Source of the DNA: Paraglaciecola arctica BSs20135
GTDB lineage: Bacteria > Pseudomonadota > Gammaproteobacteria > Enterobacterales > Alteromonadaceae
Direction: 5' to 3'
Assembly: GCF_000314995.1 (NCBI RefSeq)
Contig: NZ_BAEO01000027.1
Span: 113,733 to 177,732 of the forward strand
DNA: 64,000 nt
A program made the position numbers and the translations under genes. How positions within the stretch are numbered: position 1 is the stretch's first letter; each line of letters opens with the position of its first letter. A model generated the notes under the pieces. It was given only the letters and a program-made list of their open reading frames with translations, did not search any database and had not been told where the DNA came from. Positions 9,077-17,003 of this stretch are shown here, in pieces.

Positions 9077-10804
9077 ATGTTTCAATTTACAAAACGTATT
9101 AGCTTTATTTTCTTTGTGCTTAGTCTGACTACTGCGTTTTATATTAATTTTAAAGTTAGCCCAACTTGGGTTGAAACCCAATTGCAATATCAAACCTATA
9201 GCAATGAACTTGGACAATTGGCATATCGCGCCAGCGGCCAAGAAAGCTTAATAACTAATCCCGTACCTTATAATGAGTCGCCTCTACGACAATCAGTCCT
9301 AAATAACCAACAAGGTAAACCCGAGTTATCACAGCAGTGGGTGTATAAAGGCACGCCAGACAACGCTGTGTTACTCAAAGCTGATTTTCACTTTGGTATT
9401 TGGTCATTATTGCCAGCTTTAGTTGCCGTTGTATTGTGCTTAATGACCCGTGAGCCTCTAGTTGCACTGTTTGGTGGCATAGTGATTGGCGCTGTAATGT
9501 TAGGGCGATTCGATATCACTCATGAGGTATTTATTCCGAATATAGGTACATCGAGCGCCGCTTCCATTTTGATTTTATACCTGTGGTTGCTCGGAGGCCT
9601 AATGGGGGTGTGGGCAAAAACAGGTGCGGCTAAGGCCTTTGCCGACCATATGAGTCAACATTATGTAAAAGGACCACGTTCAGCCAAAGTAGTCACTTGG
9701 TTTTTAGGCTTAGTGTTTTTTCAAGGAGGCACAATGAGTACGGTTTTGGTCGGCACAACGGTCAAACCCATCGCAGACAAAGCAGGGGTTAGCCACGAAG
9801 AACTTAGTTATGTGGTCGATTCTACTGCATCACCTATTGCGTCGATCATTGCATTTAATGCTTGGCCAGCTTATATACAAGCCTTCTTATTTATACCAGG
9901 GGTGGCGTTTCTGGCCACAGAAAATGACAGAATTGCGTTCTTTTTTGCCAGTATTCCTTTTAGTTTTTACGCAATACTTGCTGTTTTGGGGACCTTGTTA
10001 CTAAGTCTGAATATTACAATCTTTAGTGGGGCCCCCCTTAAAAAAGCGATAAAACGGGTAGCTGAAACAGGTGAATTGGACGCGCCTAACGCGTCACCTA
10101 TTAGTGCTAAAGAGTTACATCAAAGCCAAGTTCCAGAGGGATATACAGCACACAGACTGGAGTTTATTTTACCTTTGGTGAGCTTAATCATTATCGCTAT
10201 TGGTTCTTATTTTGTAACAGGTAGCCCACAAATTCACTGGGCATTTTCAGGGGCTTTGTTTCTGTCTATTTTTATGGCTTTGGCAAAAGGCATGGCACTA
10301 AAGCAGGTACTGGATGGTTTCGGGAATGGTTTAAAAGGCGTGGTGGTGGCGTCAGTGATTTTAATGTTTGCTTTAACTATAGGTGTGCTTAGCAAACAGT
10401 TGGGTGGGGGCATCTATTTGGTTGAATCTTTGGGAGAGCAAATCCCTTATTGGAGTTTGCCTATCATTTTACAACTTATGACCATAGTTATTGCTTTTTC
10501 AACTGGCACTAGCTGGGGCACTTACGCTATTGCTTTTCCCCTAGGTTTGCCGTTGGCTTGGACTATTGCCCAGAGCCAAGGCTTAGATAACCCAGAACTG
10601 TATTTGATGGTGTGTTTTGCAACAATTTTGAATGGCAGTGTATACGGTGACCAATGTTCACCTATATCAGATACGACTATTTTGAGTTCTATGACCACGG
10701 GTTGCGATTTAATGGATCACGTGAAATCGCAGATTGTTCCGGCTTCATATGCAGCGTTGCTCGCTGGAATATTGTGGACTTCTACAGTTTTGTTTTTTGC
10801 TTAG
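9077..10804 (+). CDS. NhaC-family Na+/H+ antiporter-like transporter
   Basis: This 575-residue inner-membrane protein has one N-terminal helix (FIFFVLSLTTAFYI), a periplasmic stretch of about 80 residues, and then about ten more helices. Family elements are visible: a broken-helix GTMSTVLVGTTVKPIADK, STASPIASIIAFNAW with polar residues in the membrane, and the C-terminal repeat FSTGTSWGTYAIAFPLGLP followed by NGSVYGDQCSPISDTTILS, the NhaC signature. The expected role is sodium/proton exchange, sensible beside an Na+-NQR bioenergetics. Substrate (Na+ versus an organic acid antiport) is inferred. Confidence 0.85.
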   Translation: MFQFTKRISFIFFVLSLTTAFYINFKVSPTWVETQLQYQTYSNELGQLAYRASGQESLITNPVPYNESPLRQSVLNNQQGKPELSQQWVYKGTPDNAVLLKADFHFGIWSLLPALVAVVLCLMTREPLVALFGGIVIGAVMLGRFDITHEVFIPNIGTSSAASILILYLWLLGGLMGVWAKTGAAKAFADHMSQHYVKGPRSAKVVTWFLGLVFFQGGTMSTVLVGTTVKPIADKAGVSHEELSYVVDSTASPIASIIAFNAWPAYIQAFLFIPGVAFLATENDRIAFFFASIPFSFYAILAVLGTLLLSLNITIFSGAPLKKAIKRVAETGELDAPNASPISAKELHQSQVPEGYTAHRLEFILPLVSLIIIAIGSYFVTGSPQIHWAFSGALFLSIFMALAKGMALKQVLDGFGNGLKGVVVASVILMFALTIGVLSKQLGGGIYLVESLGEQIPYWSLPIILQLMTIVIAFSTGTSWGTYAIAFPLGLPLAWTIAQSQGLDNPELYLMVCFATILNGSVYGDQCSPISDTTILSSMTTGCDLMDHVKSQIVPASYAALLAGILWTSTVLFFA

Positions 10805-10883
10805 TATTTAATTTTGCACTGTTACATATTGATAAAGTCAGGTGGCCGCCTAAGGACGCGGCACCTCTTAGCTCGACTTCAGA

Positions 10884-11099
10884 TTAATTATCACCCAAAT
10901 ACTTAAATCGTGGTGTATCCAAGCCTTCCACTTGAACTGTCTCGGTAAACATATCCAACGGCCTAACCCATAGGCCTCTTTCTCCATATAGAGGTCGATA
11001 AACCACTAATTCAGTCTCATCTTCAGAATGTTTAGCGACACCAATCACTTCGTATTCATTACCTTTATAATGACGGTAACGTCCTATTTCTAATGACAT
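10884..11099 (-). CDS. DUF1653 domain protein
   Basis: This 71-residue protein matches DUF1653: the opening GRYRHYKGNEYEVIGVAKHS, a central VVYRPLYGERGLWVRP and a terminal RFKYLGD are the family's conserved blocks. The fold is a small beta barrel; no biochemical function is established. It lies 15 bases downstream of the MFS gene on the same strand and may be co-transcribed with it. Confidence 0.85.
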   Translation of the reverse strand: MSLEIGRYRHYKGNEYEVIGVAKHSEDETELVVYRPLYGERGLWVRPLDMFTETVQVEGLDTPRFKYLGDN

Positions 11100-11114
11100 C
11101 TTTTTTCCTTATTG

Positions 11115-12308
11115 TTAGGGGATATTATTGTAGGGATGTAGATTTTTTTCCCTGATCTGTTGCCATGTGATAACTAATAATTGCATTGCGATGATGATAA
11201 AACTAGCAAGTAATAAACCGCGCCATTCAATTAGGTTGAGAAAAACACCAGCACTTAATGCTGCGATAGCTTGACAACCAAACACCAGAAATTCATTTAA
11301 ACCTTGTACTTTAAATCTTTCACTGGGCTGATAGCTCTGCGCCAGTAAAACAGTACCGCCGACAAACAAAAAATTCCAACCAATGCCTAATAATACCAAG
11401 GCACTCCAATAATTTAGCCATTCGTTGCCTGTTAGTGCAATTAGTATGGCGGCGACATAAGAGCTTAATCCCAAATAAATGATCTTCGAGGTGCCTAATT
11501 TACTGATTAACCAACCGCTAAATAGTGATGGGAAAAACATCGCGAAAATATGGCTTTGGATCACCCATTTGGTATCTTGTAATGAATAGGCTTGGTGAAC
11601 GTGCATATGTACAGGTGTAGCCGTCATAATAAAGCTCATCAACGCATAACCTACTACTGAAGCCGATACAGCCAAAATGAAGACTGGTTGGCCTGCTATC
11701 AGGCTTAGTTTTCGACCCGTATCAGCTGACTTTGTGGTGACAACATGTGTGTTATCAATTTTAGTAAACAATAGACTGCATAATATTAGCAGACCGGCCA
11801 TTAGATAGAAGGCCCCAACGAAGGCTTGGTCGCTAATCAGTTGACCCAAAGTAACCAATTCGGGGCCTAAAACTGCTGCAACTAATCCTCCCAGCAATAC
11901 AGTCGAAGCGGCTTTAGGCATCAGCTCAATGCTGACCGACTCCATAGCTGTAAAACGAATTTGTTGAATGGCAGACATCATCATGCCCAATAAAAATGCT
12001 GATATTACCAGTCCCCAAAAACTACTGTTTGCGATACTTGTGGCAGCAAACAAGGTAACAAATGCGCCAAATGTGGTAGCCGTAATAAAAACGGGTTTTC
12101 TACCAAAGTGTTGCATCAAACGTGTAATAGGTACAACGCCACAAGCAGTACCCACAATGCTCATGGCTAAGGGTAGTGTTGACCATTTAGGATCAGGGGT
12201 AAGTTGTGCGCCCAAGACCCCACCTGCCAATACCAACATAGTGACAGAACTCATGGCTAAAGCTTGAATTAGGGTTAATAACCAGACATTGGCAGGCATC
12301 TTTTTCAC
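11115..12308 (-). CDS. Major facilitator superfamily transporter
   Basis: This 397-residue protein has about twelve hydrophobic helices. The MFS loop 2-3 signature appears as RLMQHFGRKPVF and a second-half counterpart as GWLISKLGTSKI. It resembles drug/solute exporters of the MFS_1 group, but nothing in the sequence fixes the substrate. It precedes the DUF1653 gene on the same strand. Family is secure, function open. Confidence 0.85.
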   Translation of the reverse strand: MKKMPANVWLLTLIQALAMSSVTMLVLAGGVLGAQLTPDPKWSTLPLAMSIVGTACGVVPITRLMQHFGRKPVFITATTFGAFVTLFAATSIANSSFWGLVISAFLLGMMMSAIQQIRFTAMESVSIELMPKAASTVLLGGLVAAVLGPELVTLGQLISDQAFVGAFYLMAGLLILCSLLFTKIDNTHVVTTKSADTGRKLSLIAGQPVFILAVSASVVGYALMSFIMTATPVHMHVHQAYSLQDTKWVIQSHIFAMFFPSLFSGWLISKLGTSKIIYLGLSSYVAAILIALTGNEWLNYWSALVLLGIGWNFLFVGGTVLLAQSYQPSERFKVQGLNEFLVFGCQAIAALSAGVFLNLIEWRGLLLASFIIIAMQLLVITWQQIREKNLHPYNNIP

Positions 12309-12401
12309 TAAGTTAAATTCCTCTGAAGCAGGTAATTATTTGAATGCGTGGTTATTGTAATGTTTTTCTAAACTAATATATCTTCTATATTAGTCTTAAC
12401 C

Positions 12402-12854
12402 TTACGAAGCAATATCCCAACGGAAAAAACCTTTTATATCAAAATCGGCACCTAAACGTTTATAAAACTTTATTGCTTTGAGATTATCTTGTTCAACTTC
12501 CCAACGAATACGACTAGCACCTTTGGCACTACATACGTCTTTAGCCTTAAGCATTAACTTTTCACCCACTGACTGTCCTCGGTATTTCTCCCAAACAAAA
12601 ACATCATCGATGTTCATAAAGACTGAGCCAGCCCAAATGGAGTAGTTCCATGTATAGGAGCAATAACCTGCAACTTTCCCATCTATTTCTGCTATGAGCA
12701 CACCAAAAGAAGGGTTCTCGGCAAAGCCAGCATTTATTAATTCCATTTTACTAGTTATCACATATTGTTCTTGGCCATGATACTTGGCGATCGCCATAAT
12801 TAACTCATGAACAATATCGACATCAGAAATGGTTGCTTCTCTAACAATTACCAT
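12402..12854 (-). CDS. GNAT family N-acetyltransferase
   Basis: This 150-residue acetyltransferase has the GNAT core: IDDVFVWEKYRGQSVGEKLM carries the acetyl-CoA loop RGQSVG, and WEVEQDNLKAIKFYKRLGAD the motif B 'N..A..FY..LGA'. The arrangement, including CSYTWNYSIW and SVFMNIDDVFV, resembles diamine acetyltransferase-type GNATs, though the substrate is unproven. It is the last intact gene before the split dinB. Confidence 0.85.
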   Translation of the reverse strand: MVIVREATISDVDIVHELIMAIAKYHGQEQYVITSKMELINAGFAENPSFGVLIAEIDGKVAGYCSYTWNYSIWAGSVFMNIDDVFVWEKYRGQSVGEKLMLKAKDVCSAKGASRIRWEVEQDNLKAIKFYKRLGADFDIKGFFRWDIAS

Positions 12855-12939
12855 AAATATCTCTAATCAAACTTAACTGCAAATTAATCAAAAAAACACC
12901 ACTCGCCAAATAAACTAGACTCTAACAACAGACTCATTT

Positions 12940-12990
12940 GTTAACCTGTACCGCGCCGGCCGGTATGACTTGTCCCGAGTTCGGGTTAAC
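12940..12990 (-). terminator. Hairpin spanning the dinB stop codon
   Basis: GTTAACC at 12940-12946 pairs with GGTTAAC at 12984-12990, enclosing a second inverted repeat (TACCG/CGGTA). It overlaps the stop of the dinB remnant. There is no clear T-run, so a terminator role is only a guess. Confidence 0.3.
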
Positions 12991-14003
12991 TAACAAACGT
13001 AAAAACTAGTTGTTTATTTTCTTCAGGGTCTGCCAAACCCACATGTAAACCCACCAGTCTAATGCCTCTATTAGATTGTCGTGAAAGACCTTCGGTTAAC
13101 AATTCCAGAAAATACTCTTTGTCTAATAATTGGGATCTATGTTCGACTGTAGTTTGCTGGAAATCGCTGAATTTTAATTTGATGCCCTGACTTTGAATTT
13201 TGGCTTCTGACTTGGCTAATCGTTTTTCCAATAACGGAAAAAGACTGTCGATCATTTTTATACAGTCTTCTTTTGTGCGAATGTCTTGGGCCATAGTGCG
13301 CTCTACCCCTACAGACTTGCGTTGTCTGGAAAGACTTAAGTTGCGGTCATCTAAACCGTGGCTACGATCCCAAATTACTGAGCCAAATTTTCCAAAACCT
13401 TTGATCAAATCTTCAAAGGGAAACTGGCGCACGTCTGCGCATGTATAAAGCCCGATATTGTTTAATTTACCTAAAGTGGCTTTACCTACACCGGGGATTT
13501 TGCCTAGAGGTAACCCAATGACAAAGTCATCTAGTTTGTCTGGTGTGATGACACAGATACCATTGGGTTTATTTTCGTCACTGGCAATCTTAGCGACAAA
13601 CTTACATGGTGCTACACCAGCTGATGCGGTGAGTTGAGTCTCTGAGAAAATTGCTTGTCTGATATCTTCGGCGATTAAGGTCGCACTACCTGAAAACATC
13701 GAGCAGTCAGTGACATCTAGATAGGCTTCATCTAATGAAAGAGGTTCGATTTTGTCTGTGTAGCGGCTAAATATTTCACGTATTTGTTGTGAAATTTCGC
13801 TGTATAGTGCCATTCTGCCAGGAGCTAATACTAAATCGGGGCAAAGTTTTAAAGCGTGGGCGGTGGCCATGGCAGAACGTACACCAAATTCTCGGGCTTG
13901 ATAGTTGCAGGTAGAAATGACCCCACGTCTATCAGAACTGCCCCCAATTGCTAAAGGCACATTACGATATTCTGGATTGTCGCGCATCTCAACGGCAGCG
14001 TAA
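12986..14003 (-). pseudogene. dinB: Chromosomal DNA polymerase IV gene, 3' part (5' end cut off by the island)
   Basis: This is the resident dinB from about codon 13 onward. Reading in from the junction the frame gives [13 protein letters not shown], the normal DinB sequence after the first dozen residues, preceded by a TGA. An ATG at 13987 could give 333 residues, but the product would lack the N-terminal strand with the first catalytic aspartate and the steric-gate region. The other two acidic catalytic residues remain in [11 protein letters not shown], as does a beta-clamp binding tail (KQLVFTF). The missing codons are at 36672-36709. It should be inactive as a polymerase. Confidence 0.9.
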
Positions 14004-14021
14004 GATCAAAGAAGCAAATGG

Positions 14022-14216
14022 ATTTTGAACACCTGTAACGATGTGAGTGAGTGAATGCATGCTGTAAGCCAATAAAAACGGCATTTTTGAAAATAGGAGC
14101 GAGAGTTTGGGAGGGAATTTAGGTGTTCAATTTTGCGTGTTCAATTTTGAAAGTATGAAATATTAGATAATTGGATTTAGTAATATAAAACAAAATAATT
14201 TAGGTGTTCAATTTTT
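14022..14216. repeat. Cluster of GTGTTCAATTTT motifs inside the left island end
   Basis: Four related copies of AGGTGTTCAATTTT occur in this non-coding stretch: inverted at 14022-14034, then direct at 14121-14135, 14136-14150 and 14202-14216. Similar motifs lie at the right end (36568-36581 and 36635-36650). Clustered short repeats at both ends are what recombinase or accessory-factor binding sites would look like; that role is inference. Confidence 0.6.
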
Positions 14217-14245
14217 ATATTAAATTCTTTGTTTTTGTGATCATT

Positions 14246-15319
14246 TTAGAACGAAAAAAAAGACTGCTCCATTTCATTTTGACTACCGCATGAATCAATA
14301 TCACTCAGTGCAATATGCACGCCGAGTAGTCTGACTTTTTTACCTCCACCTCTTTCCACCGCTTCTGATAACAGTTGCGAAAAAATATCTTTATCAAAAC
14401 TAGTGTGCGAATAATCTTTAGTAGTTTGGTGAAAATCGGCAAATTTCACTTTAACGCCAATCGTAGCTATTTTTCGTGTTTGCAGGTATTTTTCGGATCT
14501 TCTTTTTAACTCAGGTATGAGTTTATCGAACATAATATTTTCGAGGGCTTCATTACTATCAATATCGTCATTAAAAGTACGTTCGACGCCGACTGATTTT
14601 CTTATTCGTGTTGTTTGAACTTCCCTATCATCTATGCCTGCACATCGTTGGTATAGTGTCTGACCGAATTTTCCAAAATTTTCGATGAGCACAGATTGAT
14701 CAACTGCCTGAACATCTCGTCCAAACTCCAAATTGAAAGTCTTTAATTTTTCAAAAGTAACTTTACCGACACCGGAAATTTTGTTTAGTCGCAATGAATA
14801 GATGAATTCGTTTATTTTGTCGGGTGTTATAACAAACTGACCATTAGGTTTATTTTCGTCGCTTGCTATTTTCGCTAGGAATTTCAGGGATGAAATTCCT
14901 GCTGATGCGGTTAATTTAAGTTCATCGAATATAGTCCTTCGAATATCTTCAGCTATTAATGTAGCTGACCCCCCAAATAGCTCGCAATTCGTCACATCGA
15001 GATATGCTTCATCTAACGATAGTGGTTCGATAATGTGCGTGTATCTTGCGAATATATGCCTTAAATGATCACTAACTGATTTATAAACATCCATTCGTCC
15101 ATTAATGATGACTAAATCAGGGCATTTACGCATAGCTACACTTGTAGACATAGCTGAATGAACTCCAAATTTCCTAGCAATGTAATTACAAGTAGATAAC
15201 ACACCTCTTTCAGTTGAACTTCCGCCGACTGCAACTGGTTTATCAGCGAGAGTTGGATTATCCCGAATCTCGACCGAAACGAAGAATGCATCCATGTCTA
15301 TATGTATTATTTTTCTCAA
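14246..15319 (-). CDS. dinB: DNA polymerase IV carried by the island
   Basis: This complete Y-family polymerase (357 aa) has all catalytic parts: the N-terminal IIHIDMDAFFVSVE with the first aspartate and steric-gate [13 protein letters not shown] with the other acidic residues, the helix-hairpin-helix KISGVGKVTFEKL, and the little-finger domain opening at [13 protein letters not shown] clamp-binding-like tail (EQSFFSF) ends the protein. It is clearly homologous to, but divergent from, the split resident dinB, so it is not a simple duplication. It follows the nuclease gene by 36 bases and probably shares its transcript. I see no LexA box directly upstream. It probably supplies Pol IV in place of the broken copy. 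Confidence 0.92.
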   Translation of the reverse strand: MRKIIHIDMDAFFVSVEIRDNPTLADKPVAVGGSSTERGVLSTCNYIARKFGVHSAMSTSVAMRKCPDLVIINGRMDVYKSVSDHLRHIFARYTHIIEPLSLDEAYLDVTNCELFGGSATLIAEDIRRTIFDELKLTASAGISSLKFLAKIASDENKPNGQFVITPDKINEFIYSLRLNKISGVGKVTFEKLKTFNLEFGRDVQAVDQSVLIENFGKFGQTLYQRCAGIDDREVQTTRIRKSVGVERTFNDDIDSNEALENIMFDKLIPELKRRSEKYLQTRKIATIGVKVKFADFHQTTKDYSHTSFDKDIFSQLLSEAVERGGGKKVRLLGVHIALSDIDSCGSQNEMEQSFFSF

Positions 15320-15355
15320 AATTCTCTATTACCCATTAACAATAAATGAAATACC

Positions 15356-16102
15356 CTAACAACCTAACCGAGTCATGATTTCATTAGAATCTGAGAAATT
15401 AGGCATGGTATAAGAAATCTTGCTGTTCAAATCTTTATTGCTAATTTTTTGCTCACAATATTTTGCACCCTTAGGTAAATCTTGATCGAAGATGAAGCTT
15501 GCTGAGTTGCCTTTAATATCATATACAACCTTATAATATGCAGATGGAATTTTATGTGTTTCGTCTGCTTGTGGTAGCGGTTTCTCATCTTCTGAATATA
15601 GAGTACCTGTGATGACATACAGTGAGTTTCTAAAACTTACAGCATCACGAATTGCACTTTCTAACTGAACCCAAGAGCCTTGATTCAATGTGGATTTCTG
15701 TGGGGTGATATTGGATAAATAATTTAGTTCAGTCCAAGATCGATGACCAGCAAAACTAGCTAATGGTGCCTGATGCCCCCTATCCGTTTTTAATTCTTTA
15801 AAAGCGCCTTTATAATCTGGCTCCTCTAAAGATTCCTCATCATCTATTAGTGGATCATTTCCCCAGTCTCGTCCGAGGCTATCACCGAAGTTTAATACAT
15901 TCACTTCGTAAGCTACCCAATCCGCAAATTTTGTTGTCGGATTGTTACTCAGCGCATAGGTGTGATTAAAGACTACATCGTTATTCTCAATATCTAAGCT
16001 AGCGCAGCCTAAAGGACAGTGAACACTTCTGATATCTGCGATTGTTGAAAACAAAATAAAAAATAGTGATGCCGCTAATAGTTTTTTCATATCCTGTTCC
16101 AT
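15356..16102 (-). CDS. Exported DNA/RNA non-specific endonuclease
   Basis: This protein of up to 248 residues has a signal peptide (KKLLAASLFFILFSTIADI) and the NUC/Serratia-nuclease beta-beta-metal core: TDRGHQAPLASF carries the catalytic DRGH histidine, and ITPQKSTLNQGSWVQLE carries the metal asparagine and the later glutamate. Four or more cysteines suggest periplasmic disulfides. Start choice is uncertain: ATG at 16102 lacks a ribosome site, and ATG at 16090 has AGGA too close. It lies 36 bases upstream of the island dinB. A periplasmic nuclease could degrade incoming DNA or scavenge nucleotides. Confidence 0.82.
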   Translation of the reverse strand: MEQDMKKLLAASLFFILFSTIADIRSVHCPLGCASLDIENNDVVFNHTYALSNNPTTKFADWVAYEVNVLNFGDSLGRDWGNDPLIDDEESLEEPDYKGAFKELKTDRGHQAPLASFAGHRSWTELNYLSNITPQKSTLNQGSWVQLESAIRDAVSFRNSLYVITGTLYSEDEKPLPQADETHKIPSAYYKVVYDIKGNSASFIFDQDLPKGAKYCEQKISNKDLNSKISYTMPNFSDSNEIMTRLGC

Positions 16103-16336
16103 AATTGGTTTGAATTGAATATTTTTTAAACCTTAAGCGTCAGGTTATGCCTTTAGCCCTAAAAAGAGATGTATTAGCTAACTTTGAAGCAAAGTTTTAT
16201 CGATGGTAATCAAATTTATTAAAAGGTAAAAGATTAATTTTGGGGCTATCCAAGACGACTTTTCGTGTAACCACAGTGTCGTGGTTAAATCGGCCAGTAG
16301 GTGTCAAATAAAGAAGTTATTAGTTCATAAATAGAA

Positions 16337-16356
16337 GCCCCTCATCCATGAGGGGC
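16337..16356 (-). terminator. Hairpin, likely terminator of minus-strand cassette transcripts
   Basis: GCCCCTCATccATGAGGGGC is a perfect 9-base stem, followed on the minus strand by TTCTATTT. The rest of 16103-16527 contains no gene that I can see. Confidence 0.55.
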
Positions 16357-16527
16357 GACACTACATGGAATCACCTGAAAGGAACTTCAAGCATTTTAAG
16401 TTAAGTCTAGATTATTCAATAAATCAAATTACAGTCATATGGACTTGGATCTAATTTGGTTCCGTTTTTGCCAATTGCAGTCGATGGTGACATTCGGATT
16501 TTAATTGGACTATAACCCTAAAGCGGA

Positions 16528-16584
16528 CATTAACGCTGGAGTTAAGCGGCGGCGAAGCCGTCCGCCTTGAACGATTGGTTAGGC
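16528..16584 (-). repeat. attC-like integron recombination site 1
   Basis: On the minus strand it begins GCCTAACC (R'' box type) and ends GCGTTAATG (R' box type), with paired inner arms TTCAAGGCGG / CCGCTTAACTC around GGCTTCGCC. This is the classic 57-59-base attC form seen in mobile integron cassettes. It lies 3' of the zinc-ribbon gene in the same orientation. Confidence 0.8.
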
Positions 16585-16600
16585 GGAACGCTCCCGGACA

Positions 16601-16855
16601 CTAGGAGTTCTTCGAGAACTGGATGACGCCATGAATTAGCAACACTGCACCGAATATTGCCGAGTCCATCGGGAAAATAAAGTACATGTGTGTGCCAAAC
16701 CAAAACCAGCATGACCCAATCCCAAGCAAGATTGCGAGCGTTGCTTGGCCTGTACTCTTTGGTTTTACCTTCGAGATTGGATGCCCGCATCTAGGGCAGC
16801 TAGATGCTGACGAAGATATCTGTGTTTCGCACTCAGGACATTTCATCATCGCCAT
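16601..16855 (-). CDS. Cassette-encoded small zinc-ribbon membrane protein
   Basis: This 84-residue protein has an N-terminal zinc ribbon (CPECETQISSSASSCPRCGH, CxxC-x10-CxxC) and then two hydrophobic segments (TLAILLGIGSCWFWFGTHMY and AIFGAVLLIHGVIQF). ATG at 16855 follows AGAGGAG at ideal spacing, so it carries its own ribosome site. Its attC lies 16 bases beyond the stop, making it a typical one-gene integron cassette. The function of such zinc-ribbon/TM proteins is unknown. Confidence 0.75.
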   Translation of the reverse strand: MAMMKCPECETQISSSASSCPRCGHPISKVKPKSTGQATLAILLGIGSCWFWFGTHMYFIFPMDSAIFGAVLLIHGVIQFSKNS

Positions 16856-16914
16856 GACACACTCCTCTGTTTTAAAAGTTGAAAACGTCTGGGCTGATCA
16901 CTCCCAGATGTAAA

Positions 16915-17000
16915 GCCGAACGCTTTGCTAAGCGGCTAAAAATGGCTGGCTATAATAGCGAGGAACGAGCACAGCCAGCTGTTTGTGTCCGTTTAAGCAA
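16915..17000 (-). repeat. attC-like site 2, at the intron 5' boundary
   Basis: Imperfect outer arms (minus strand TTGCTTAAACGG and CCGCTTAGCAA) enclose a hairpin GGCTGGCT / AGCCAGC. The R boxes are less exact than at the other sites. It abuts the group II intron start at about 17004, and group IIC introns are known to target attC stems. Confidence 0.55.
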
Positions 17001-17003
17001 CTT

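Noticed and set aside
14246..15319. Simple tandem duplication of dinB
   Set aside because: The two copies differ throughout, and the chromosomal one is split with its 5' end 22.7 kb away.
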